Below, piece by piece: positions 14,664 through 20,901 of a DNA stretch of 20,901 nucleotides; position 1 is the first letter of the stretch; each line of letters begins with the position of its first letter. The notes under the pieces are model-generated. The model saw nothing but the letters and a program-made list of their open reading frames with translations, had not been told where the DNA came from and did no database searches. The DNA lies in contig DBTS01000022.1 in assembly GCA_002307175.1 (NCBI GenBank), forward strand, positions 1 through 20,901, in the 5' to 3' direction. Both the position numbers and the translations under genes were made by a program. The DNA comes from Rhodocyclaceae bacterium UBA1310 (GTDB lineage Bacteria; Pseudomonadota; Gammaproteobacteria; Burkholderiales; Rhodocyclaceae).

Positions 14664-17600
14664 TCACTGCTTCATCGTCATCAGGCTGGCATTTCCACCG
14701 GCCGCCGCCGTATTGATGCTCACGGCCTTTTCGGTGAGCAGGCGCTCCAGCGGGATGGCGTCTTCACCGGGCGCAAGGCGTTCGACCGGGATCACCGGGC
14801 CACTGCGACGTGCCATCTGTTTTTGCAGGGTGATGAGCTGATCCACGCCACCATGCAGCATGACGATGCCGAAATCCTGCGTTTTTCCCGTCTCTTCGAG
14901 ACGGATGTGTGCGCGCACTTCCGCCGGCAGGCGTGCAGCCACCACGGCCATCGGCTGTGGCCAGAGTGCCTCAGTGCCAATGGCGAGGATGCCGGCGAGC
15001 TGCACGAGGAGATCATCTTCGTTTGCGGCCACACACAGCACACGGTGTCGTGGCGTGGGCTGATAGAGATTCTTCTCGCCTGTCGGTCCGAAAAGTTCAA
15101 CAGGTCCGAGATTGGCACAGGCCACGCGGATGCGCGTGCAGGCACTGACAAGCCGCTCGCGGCCTTCCTTTTTTGCCCACTGCTCCAGCGCATCGAGCGC
15201 TTTTGCCGGGGCCGCCACGGGGCTGAACTGGATCGGTGCAGCCCAGGGTTTCTGCGCCAGCAGGCGATACAGATACATCGGCCCGCCGGCCTTTGGCCCG
15301 GTGCCCGAGAGCCCTTCTCCGCCAAAGGGTTGCACACCCACCACGGCGCCAACAATGTTGCGATTCACGTAGATGTTGCCAGCATTCGCAGCGCTGGTAA
15401 CGTGGCGCACGGTTTCGTCGATACGCGTATGCACGCCCAGCGTGAGCGCATAACCTGTGGCATTGATCGCATCGATCAGAGCGGGCAGATCAGCGCGACG
15501 ATAGCGCACAAAATGCAGCACAGGGCCAAACACTTCGCGCCCCAGTTCGCTGACCGACTTCAATTCGATCAGCGTGGGCGCCACGAAAGTACCCTGCGAC
15601 AACACAGGCGAATCGGTGCCGAACTGCTGCACGCGATGCGTGGCACGGCGTGATTCGATATAGGCATTGATGGCGTCACGCGCTTCGGCATCAATCACCG
15701 GGCCGACATCCACCGCCAGCGAGCCTGGATTACCCACGCTCAACTGTTCAATAGCACCAACCAGCATCTCTTTGATACGGTCTGCCGCCTCTTCCTGCAC
15801 GCACAGCACGCGCAGCGCGGAGCATCGCTGGCCTGCACTGTCGAAGGCCGAGGCGATAGCATCCTGCACCACCTGTTCAGCGAGCGCGGAGCTATCCACG
15901 ATCATCGCGTTCTGCCCGCCAGTTTCGGCAATCAGCGGAATAGCCCGCCCATCAGCCGTGGTGCGTCCGGCGAGAGTCGCCTGGATGATGCGTGCCACCT
16001 CGGTGGAGCCGGTGAATACAACGCCCTGCACCCGTGCGTCAGCCACGAGCTGCGAGCCGACGGTCTCACCCCGGCCCGGCAGCAACTGCAGCGCAGCCGC
16101 AGGTATACCGGCCAGACGCAGGATGCGCACGGCTTCGGCCGCGAGGAGTGGTGTCTGCTCAGCGGGCTTGGCGAGCACGACATTGCCTGCGGCAAGAGCG
16201 GCACTGATCTGGCCCAGGAAAATCGCCAGCGGGAAATTCCACGGGCTGATGCACACCACCGGGCCAAGCGGCTTGTGCGTGGCATTGAGGAAATCATTGC
16301 GCACCTGGGCGGCGTAATAGCGCAGAAAATCCGCCGCCTCACGCACTTCGGCAATGGCGTTCGGTGTGGTCTTGCCAGCTTCGCGGATGAGCAGCGAGAG
16401 CAGCCCTTCGCGTGCGGCTTCCAGCGCATCAGCAGCGTGTTCGAGCAGCCGCGCACGATCATTGGGGAGCACAGCGGCCCACTGGGGAGCGAAGGCGGCA
16501 GCAGCAGTGAGCGCCTGGGCCACTTCTTCCGGCGTGGCGTCCCGCGTTTCACCGACCACGTCGGTATGATCTGCCGGATTTTTCACCGCTTGCAAAGCGC
16601 CGGCACTGACTTCATCTGCCAGCATAGGCAGCGCCTGCCAGCGCTTTGCTGCGGCGGCAGCCAGCCCGGCCTGCAACTCGGCAAGCGCTTCCTCATTCGC
16701 CAGATCGATACCACTGGAATTCTTGCGCCCGGCGTAGAGTTCCGCCGGCGCCGGAATGGAGGGATGCGGCAGCCCCAGGCTGCCTTCAGCCTGTGCCCAG
16801 GCCTCGACAATGGCGACCGGCTCGGTAACGAGCTCTTCGATGGAGACATTCTCGTCGGCAATGCGATTGACGAAGGAAGAGTTGGCGCCGTTTTCCAGCA
16901 GGCGGCGTACCAGATAGGCCAGCAGCGTTTCATGCGTACCCACCGGCGCATACACGCGGGTCGGCCGACCCAGCCCGCCCTTTTCCGGCGAGCCGACCAC
17001 CTGTTCGTAGAGCGGCTCGCCCATGCCGTGCAGGCACTGGAACTCATACTGCGTGTCGGTATAGGTTTCAGGTTTGGCCATTGCGTAGATCGAGGCCATG
17101 GTCTGCGCATTGTGCGAGGCAAACTGCGGGAAGACTCGTTCGGGGGCACCCAGCAGCTTGCGCGCGCAGGCCAGATACGAGATATCCGAATACGGCTTGC
17201 GCGTGTAAACCGGATAGCCCGGCATGCCATCGAGCTGGGCACGCTTTACCTCGCTATCCCAGTAGGCACCCTTCACCAGCCGCACCATCAGGCGGCGCTG
17301 CGTACGCCCTGCGAGATCCAGCAGATAGTCAATCACCTGCGGGCAGCGGCGCTGGTAGGCTTGCACCACGAAACCGAGGCCGTTCCAGCCTTTCAGCGCC
17401 TCGTCGGCAGCCAGCTTTTCGAGCAGGTCCAGCGAGAGTTCCAGGCGCTCGGTTTCCTCGGCATCAATGCTCATGCCAATATCGTACTGTTTGGCAAGAA
17501 CACACAGTTCCAGCATGCGTGGATACAGCTCCGCCATCACGCGGCTGTGCTGGGCCTTGCTGTAGCGCGGGTGGATGGCCGAGAGTTTGATCGAAATGCC

Positions 17601-18353
17601 CGGCCCCCGATACACGCCACGCCCGTTGGATGCCTTGCCGATGGCTTCGATGGCCATGCGGTAATCGCGCATGTAGCGCTGCGCATCCGCTTCGGAGAGT
17701 GCCGCTTCGCCAAGCATGTCGAAAGAGTAGCGGAAGCCTTCTTCCTCGCGGGGGCGTACATTCGCCAGCGCGCCTTCTATGGTGACCCCGGAGACGAACT
17801 GCTGACCCATCACGCGCATGCCCATGTCCATGCCCTTGCGGATCAGCGGCTCACCGCCCTTGGCAAAGAGCCCGCGCAAGGCATCGCCCAGCCCGCTTTC
17901 GCTGGCCGGCGCCACCAGCTTGCCGGTAACGAGCAGCCCCCAGGTGGCAGCATTCACAAACATCGAATGGCTGTTGCCGATATGCCCGCACCAGTCGCCA
18001 CTGGCGATCTTGTCACGGATCAGCGCATCTCGCGTGGCGGCATCCGGAATGCGCAGCAGCGCTTCGGCCAGACACATCAGCGCCACGCCTTCCTGCGAGG
18101 AGAGCGCGTATTCCTGCAAAAGGTTCTGCACCAGCCCGGCCCGCCCGATGGAAGCTTTCTTCCTGCGCAAAGTGCTCACCAGCCGGGTCGCCAGCTCGCG
18201 GGCCGAGCCGGACTCTGTGGGGGAAAGGCGCGCAGCCCCGATCAGATCACCAATGGCCTGCGGCTCCGGCTTGCGCCAGGCTGCCGTAATGGCTGCGCGC
18301 AGCGGGGACGGAAATGGACTGGCAACATAAAACGCATCAAACGGACTGGACAT
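14664..18353 (-). CDS. putA: Bifunctional proline dehydrogenase / P5C dehydrogenase PutA (no DNA-binding domain)
   Basis: The 1229-residue enzyme oxidises proline to glutamate in two steps. The FAD-dependent proline dehydrogenase barrel (about 200-500) has K256, D297, Y468 and R483/R484, with the same spacings as in E. coli PutA. The NAD-dependent aldehyde dehydrogenase (about 590-1030) has SPWNFP (703-708), FTGST (780-784), E810 and the nucleophile C844 in GQRCSA. A C-terminal aldehyde-dehydrogenase-like domain follows and ends with the conserved tail around TEKAVSINTAAAGGN. The N-terminal ribbon-helix-helix that makes E. coli PutA its own repressor is absent: the chain starts directly at the alpha domain. 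Regulation therefore probably falls to the divergent Lrp/AsnC gene. GGGGA precedes ATG 18353. The gene is intact. Confidence 0.97.
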   Translation of the reverse strand: MSSPFDAFYVASPFPSPLRAAITAAWRKPEPQAIGDLIGAARLSPTESGSARELATRLVSTLRRKKASIGRAGLVQNLLQEYALSSQEGVALMCLAEALLRIPDAATRDALIRDKIASGDWCGHIGNSHSMFVNAATWGLLVTGKLVAPASESGLGDALRGLFAKGGEPLIRKGMDMGMRVMGQQFVSGVTIEGALANVRPREEEGFRYSFDMLGEAALSEADAQRYMRDYRMAIEAIGKASNGRGVYRGPGISIKLSAIHPRYSKAQHSRVMAELYPRMLELCVLAKQYDIGMSIDAEETERLELSLDLLEKLAADEALKGWNGLGFVVQAYQRRCPQVIDYLLDLAGRTQRRLMVRLVKGAYWDSEVKRAQLDGMPGYPVYTRKPYSDISYLACARKLLGAPERVFPQFASHNAQTMASIYAMAKPETYTDTQYEFQCLHGMGEPLYEQVVGSPEKGGLGRPTRVYAPVGTHETLLAYLVRRLLENGANSSFVNRIADENVSIEELVTEPVAIVEAWAQAEGSLGLPHPSIPAPAELYAGRKNSSGIDLANEEALAELQAGLAAAAAKRWQALPMLADEVSAGALQAVKNPADHTDVVGETRDATPEEVAQALTAAAAFAPQWAAVLPNDRARLLEHAADALEAAREGLLSLLIREAGKTTPNAIAEVREAADFLRYYAAQVRNDFLNATHKPLGPVVCISPWNFPLAIFLGQISAALAAGNVVLAKPAEQTPLLAAEAVRILRLAGIPAAALQLLPGRGETVGSQLVADARVQGVVFTGSTEVARIIQATLAGRTTADGRAIPLIAETGGQNAMIVDSSALAEQVVQDAIASAFDSAGQRCSALRVLCVQEEAADRIKEMLVGAIEQLSVGNPGSLAVDVGPVIDAEARDAINAYIESRRATHRVQQFGTDSPVLSQGTFVAPTLIELKSVSELGREVFGPVLHFVRYRRADLPALIDAINATGYALTLGVHTRIDETVRHVTSAANAGNIYVNRNIVGAVVGVQPFGGEGLSGTGPKAGGPMYLYRLLAQKPWAAPIQFSPVAAPAKALDALEQWAKKEGRERLVSACTRIRVACANLGPVELFGPTGEKNLYQPTPRHRVLCVAANEDDLLVQLAGILAIGTEALWPQPMAVVAARLPAEVRAHIRLEETGKTQDFGIVMLHGGVDQLITLQKQMARRSGPVIPVERLAPGEDAIPLERLLTEKAVSINTAAAGGNASLMTMKQ

Positions 18354-18370
18354 GGCACTTTTCCCCGAAA

Positions 18371-18406
18371 AATTGGCAAACTACCCACACACTCTATTTG
18401 CCAATT
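18371..18406. promoter_or_regulatory. 10-bp inverted-repeat operator between putA and the Lrp-type gene
   Basis: AATTGGCAAA (18371-18380) and TTTGCCAATT (18397-18406) are perfect reverse complements with a 16-base spacer, so the centres lie on nearly the same DNA face. A third partial copy, GCCAATT, lies at 18443-18449. The site begins 18 bases upstream of the putA ATG and its right arm contains the -35 box of the Lrp-type gene. Binding by the Lrp/AsnC protein to control both genes is inferred. Confidence 0.65.
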
Positions 18407-18427
18407 GTTTTGGAAAATACCTAGAAT
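18398..18427 (+). promoter_or_regulatory. Sigma-70-type promoter of the Lrp/AsnC gene
   Basis: TTGCCA (18398-18403) and TAGAAT (18422-18427) each match the consensus at five of six bases, with an 18-base spacer. Transcription would begin near 18434, leaving about 50 bases before the start codon. The -35 box overlaps the right arm of the inverted repeat, which suggests autorepression. Confidence 0.6.
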
Positions 18428-18482
18428 ATTATTTCGAATTAAGCCAATTTCACCGCATTTTCCACTATTGATTCCCAAAGCC

Positions 18483-18956
18483 ATGTCAGAGCCCGAAGAG
18501 TTGGACCGCATAGACCGCCAGATCCTGCGCGAACTGCAAAACGATGGCCGCATCAGCAACCTCAAGCTCGCCGAGGCCGTGTCGCTGTCCCCCACCGCCG
18601 TGCTGGCACGCGTGCAGCGACTCACCAAGCAGGGCTACATCCTCGGCTACGAGGCGAAGCTCAATCCGAAGCTGCTAGGCGCCGGCATGCTCGTGTTCGT
18701 CGAAGTGCTGCTGGATCGCACCACCCCGCACGTGCTCGAAGAATTCCATGCCGCCGTCCACGTACGCCCCGAAATCCTCGAATGCCACATGGTCAGTGGC
18801 GGCTTCGACTTTCTCATCAAAACCCGCATGGCCGACATGGAGGCCTACCGCAAATTCGCCGGTGCCGTGCTCTGGCAACTCCCCGGCGTGCGCGAAACCC
18901 GCACCTATGCCGTGATGGAGGAAGTGAAGAATTCATCGAAGCTGCATCTGGGATAA
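18483..18956 (+). CDS. Lrp/AsnC-family regulator, probable putA activator
   Basis: The 157-residue protein begins MSEPEELDRIDRQILRELQ and has the family helix-turn-helix (RISNLKLAEAVSLSPTAVLARVQRL, about 22-46) followed by a RAM effector domain with HMVSGGFDFLIKTR. Proteins of this type beside putA in other proteobacteria (PutR, BkdR-like) sense proline or related amino acids and switch on putA. Here it is divergent from a PutA without its own DNA-binding domain, which strengthens the link. No clear ribosome binding site precedes the ATG; the start is set by the family N-terminus. The frame is open far upstream only because it runs antisense through putA. Confidence 0.93.
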   Translation: MSEPEELDRIDRQILRELQNDGRISNLKLAEAVSLSPTAVLARVQRLTKQGYILGYEAKLNPKLLGAGMLVFVEVLLDRTTPHVLEEFHAAVHVRPEILECHMVSGGFDFLIKTRMADMEAYRKFAGAVLWQLPGVRETRTYAVMEEVKNSSKLHLG

Positions 18957-19124
18957 TGTGCTTCTGTTTGCGCCGCAAAGCGTAATTGCCACTCTCAATG
19001 ATTTTTGATCTGAACTAAGCGTTTCGAACACATATCGGACCCAAGAGAATTGGAGTATCAATGCCGCTTTAGAATGCGTATATACACGATTGGTGTCGAT
19101 ATTCATTAAACAGAGATATAACAT

Positions 19125-19637
19125 ATGACAACATTGATACAATTAGATAAATTTGCTGATAAATGGTTTTATAAACAGATAAAGCGAAGAGGTTTTGCAG
19201 TTGAAAAGAAATTCTATTTCTGGCGGAAGCGTGGGCCACTATTTGATATTCTTTGGTCTGAAATAATTGGCGGCGGGGAGTCACTTCGTATTTTTGTTAC
19301 GATAGCATGCCCTTGGGTGGACGACCCAATAGCTGGGGAGTTTGTGCAATTTCCTATAATTGATCAGCTGATTGGAGGCACTTTATCGGATCGCTTTCCT
19401 GAGGTTATGTTCGCTGGCAATATGTTCAAAGTTAAGACCAAAGAGGATATCGAAACCAGTTTAAAACAAATACTTGCGCTGATCGATGGGAGGGTGGTTC
19501 CTTGGTTGAATTCGGTAAATTCATATGAAGCATATATGCAATATGTTGGTCGGTGTGGATTTCACCCAGATCCAGAGTATAGAGAAAAAATCAAACAGGG
19601 AATCGCTATTGGATTTCAGAGGGAACCGTATGGTTAG
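19125..19637 (+). CDS. Low-GC orphan gene, possibly DUF4304-like
   Basis: This 170-residue soluble protein has far more A/T-ending codons than its neighbours, which points to recent transfer. The N-terminal part (FADKWFYKQIKRRGFAVEKKFYFWRKR, then a strand with SLRIFVTIACPWVD) recalls DUF4304 and related small immunity-type folds, in which a helix with KRGF precedes strands with F/Y. The C-terminal half is helical. The family call is tentative. No strong ribosome binding site is visible. It sits between the Lrp-type gene and a transposase remnant. Confidence 0.7.
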   Translation: MTTLIQLDKFADKWFYKQIKRRGFAVEKKFYFWRKRGPLFDILWSEIIGGGESLRIFVTIACPWVDDPIAGEFVQFPIIDQLIGGTLSDRFPEVMFAGNMFKVKTKEDIETSLKQILALIDGRVVPWLNSVNSYEAYMQYVGRCGFHPDPEYREKIKQGIAIGFQREPYG

Positions 19638-19723
19638 CGAAGTATCGGCTTCTGGCCGCAAATCGCGCCGAAAAAACATGCGATCCTCTTTTGTGGCAGG
19701 GTCAGGGCTTCCGAACTCGTACA

Positions 19724-19929
19724 TCATAGCGGACCAAGCCCCAGCATTTTCATCATGAGTTCGTCATCCCAGGCTGCGTTTTTGCGCCGTATTCGCAGGC
19801 TTTTTTTGGCGTTGGCGTGGGTGTCACACCAAGCACCCAGTGGCCGCGTACCGCCTGGGCCAGCTCAGTAGCACTGAATTTACGGGAACTAATGTAATAG
19901 CGCCGCTCCAGCTTGATCGTTACCACGGC
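19724..19929 (-). pseudogene. Transposase remnant, probably ISAs1 family
   Basis: On the minus strand, LERRYYISSRKFSATELAQAVRGHW matches the conserved block before the last catalytic region of ISAs1-type transposases, where HWGIENSLHWVLDV is expected. Here HW is followed at once by VLGV, so the part around the catalytic Glu has been lost. After a short junk stretch another frame gives LRIRRKNAAWDDELMMKML and a stop at 19724, like the usual C-terminus. The N-terminal two thirds are missing. The left limit of the hairpin element at 19930 coincides with the point where similarity stops. The fragment cannot be active. Confidence 0.6.
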
Positions 19930-20079
19930 CCTCCGTGGCAACGCCTGTCTCACCGCTCTGCGGTGACCGCGCGGCCATGCCAGCCCGAAACGCGCTTTCC
20001 CCGGCGTCAATTCCAGCACCATGCCCAACGCAGACGGAAGACCACCGCAGAGCGGTGAGGACACACGCGCCCACGGAGG
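19930..20079. repeat. 150-bp hairpin element with nested palindromes
   Basis: The outer arms CCTCCGTGG (19930-19938) and CCACGGAGG (20071-20079) and the inner 17-bp arms 19949-19965 and 20043-20059 are perfect inverted repeats, separated by 10-11 unmatched bases on each side. Each inner arm is itself a palindrome: CACCGC-TCT-GCGGTG on the left, CACCGC-AGA-GCGGTG on the right. The layout is that of a paired REP (REPIN) or a small non-autonomous transposable element. It abuts the transposase remnant. Confidence 0.7.
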
Positions 20080-20272
20080 ATTGTGGACAGGATCAAAATC
20101 TGCATGGTTCAAGCACTCGTTTCCCCGCCAAGCAGAAGGCGTTTACAGCCTATCCTGCATGGCGAGCTGACGTAATATGATCAACATCGAGCTGCCACTC
20201 TGCTCGCCACATCTCCGCCGGAATCTTTGACGTGAGAGACGAATCATACAGAATAAAATCAGGAGCTATTTC

Positions 20273-20668
20273 ATGTCACCCAGAACCGGTCTGTGCGGTA
20301 TATACCTGAGCCTGCTATTAGCTGGCTGCAAGATAGAAGGAGTTACTGAGTCCGACTTTCCCGGTGAGTACGTCACACAATTTCCTGGCGCAACTGAAAT
20401 GCTGGTCTTGCGCAAAGACGGGGGTTACACACAAGTGATTTACCTGAGTGCCGGGAAGGATGTCGTTGTGCATGAAGGCCTCTGGCACTATAGTGCCGAC
20501 TCCGTTGACCTGGAAAATCCGATCCTTCCCTACTCTGCCAACCCACAGGACAAGCGGGACCTAAGAACTCCCTATGCAGGATTCTGGGGACTTTCGCCAT
20601 ATAAGTTGCTTGGGCGCGTACACCTTGAATTCGATCCTGACCAGGGGTTGGAATTCAGAAGGCTTTGA
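20273..20668 (+). CDS. Small lipoprotein of unknown function
   Basis: GGAG lies seven bases before the ATG. The 131-residue product begins MSPRTGLCGIYLSLLLAGC, a short signal peptide with a clear lipobox (LAGC), so the mature protein starts at C19 and should be lipid-anchored in the envelope. The rest is beta-rich: EYVTQFPGATEMLVLRKDGG and GLWHYSADSVDLEN look like a small barrel or lipocalin-like fold, common in periplasmic immunity and stress lipoproteins. No family is recognised. It stands alone near the right edge. Confidence 0.75.
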   Translation: MSPRTGLCGIYLSLLLAGCKIEGVTESDFPGEYVTQFPGATEMLVLRKDGGYTQVIYLSAGKDVVVHEGLWHYSADSVDLENPILPYSANPQDKRDLRTPYAGFWGLSPYKLLGRVHLEFDPDQGLEFRRL

Positions 20669-20805
20669 CTGAACAAGATCCGCAGAGTATTCAATCAAAA
20701 AAATGAATTTCTTCTAGGACGAACGACCTGAGCAGGTCAAGTGCTTGCGATTCTGTTTTCCCGAAGCCCTCTCTCCGGGTCCCACGCTTGGATTAATACA
20801 TCCAC

Positions 20806-20901
20806 TCACTCCAGATCGATTAAGGCAAATTGCATCATATTTCTCAGCGTAAAAACTGTAGAAATGGTCCGGCACGCAGAGCTGGCTCCGGTCACTTGGA
20901 C
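20806..20901 (-). CDS. Truncated open frame at the right edge
   Basis: On the minus strand, 31 codons are open from the window edge to a TGA at 20806-20808. The first eight read VQVTGASS, identical to the plus-strand frame at the left edge; the remaining 23 (ACRTISTVFTLRN...) are unrelated. If the repeat is an insertion-sequence end, this frame is probably fortuitous. If it is part of a duplicated gene, this is a second copy with a different tail. Confidence 0.25.
   Translation of the reverse strand, partial: VQVTGASSACRTISTVFTLRNMMQFALIDLE
20878..20901. repeat. Right copy of 24-bp terminal inverted repeat
   Basis: This is the exact reverse complement of bases 1-24; the match ends here as sharply as on the left. 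Confidence 0.85.

Noticed and set aside
16275..18482. Very long plus-strand open frame antisense to putA, in frame with the Lrp-type gene
   Set aside because: putA on the minus strand has full catalytic motifs, and the antisense frame is the usual by-product of GC-rich codons. The translated antisense part matches no family; only the last 157 residues are a gene.
1..20901. Closed circular replicon indicated by matching ends
   Set aside because: The ends match in inverted orientation; overlap from circularity would give a direct repeat. No origin or replication gene is present.
1..20901. CRISPR arrays, rRNA genes, complete tRNA genes or integrases
   Set aside because: Reading the window showed no regularly spaced repeats, no rRNA-like sequence, no complete tRNA and no integrase motif.

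Overview
The window looks like chromosomal DNA of a Gram-negative proteobacterium, most likely a betaproteobacterium. The core genes are GC-rich, PutA is of the long bifunctional type with a divergent Lrp/AsnC regulator, and one gene has a classic lipobox. I cannot name the genus. Both ends carry the same 24-bp sequence in inverted orientation (1-24 and 20878-20901), so the piece is probably bounded by two copies of a repeated element, and the genes at both edges are cut.

Layout. 1-458: a truncated reading frame and a small orphan gene. 841-7408 (minus strand): a compact six-gene operon, in transcription order DUF969 membrane protein, DUF979 membrane protein, pyroglutamyl peptidase (pcp), pxpA, a fused pxpB-pxpC, and a biotin carboxylase fused to a biotin carrier domain. 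A divergent GntR/FCD regulator (7661-8326) lies upstream, with two related palindromes between it and the operon. 8327-14507: an accessory stretch with an inverted-repeat element, an orphan membrane protein, an EamA permease, a DUF429-like protein, a possible SUKH-type protein, a DUF4240 protein, a NADAR gene broken by a frameshift, and three further reading frames that make sense only across a frameshift. 14664-18353 (minus): putA, divergent from an Lrp/AsnC regulator (18483-18956); the shared spacer holds a 10-bp inverted repeat and a good promoter. 18957-20901: a low-GC orphan gene, a transposase remnant (probably ISAs1 family) abutting a 150-bp hairpin element, a small lipoprotein, and the right edge.

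How the genes work together. The operon encodes a full salvage route. Pcp releases N-terminal pyroglutamate (5-oxoproline) from peptides, the DUF969/DUF979 pair plausibly moves the substrate across the membrane, and PxpA with PxpB-PxpC opens the lactam to glutamate. PutA oxidises proline to glutamate, so both catabolic blocks end in the same amino acid.

The most interesting point is the last operon gene. A biotin carboxylase-BCCP protein, with no ordinary carboxyltransferase nearby, is translationally coupled to a KipI-KipA (PxpB-PxpC) fusion. Urea carboxylase has the same parts in one chain: biotin carboxylase, a KipI/KipA-like carboxyltransferase, and BCCP. The operon may therefore encode a biotin-dependent variant of 5-oxoprolinase. 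This is an inference from architecture and gene order.
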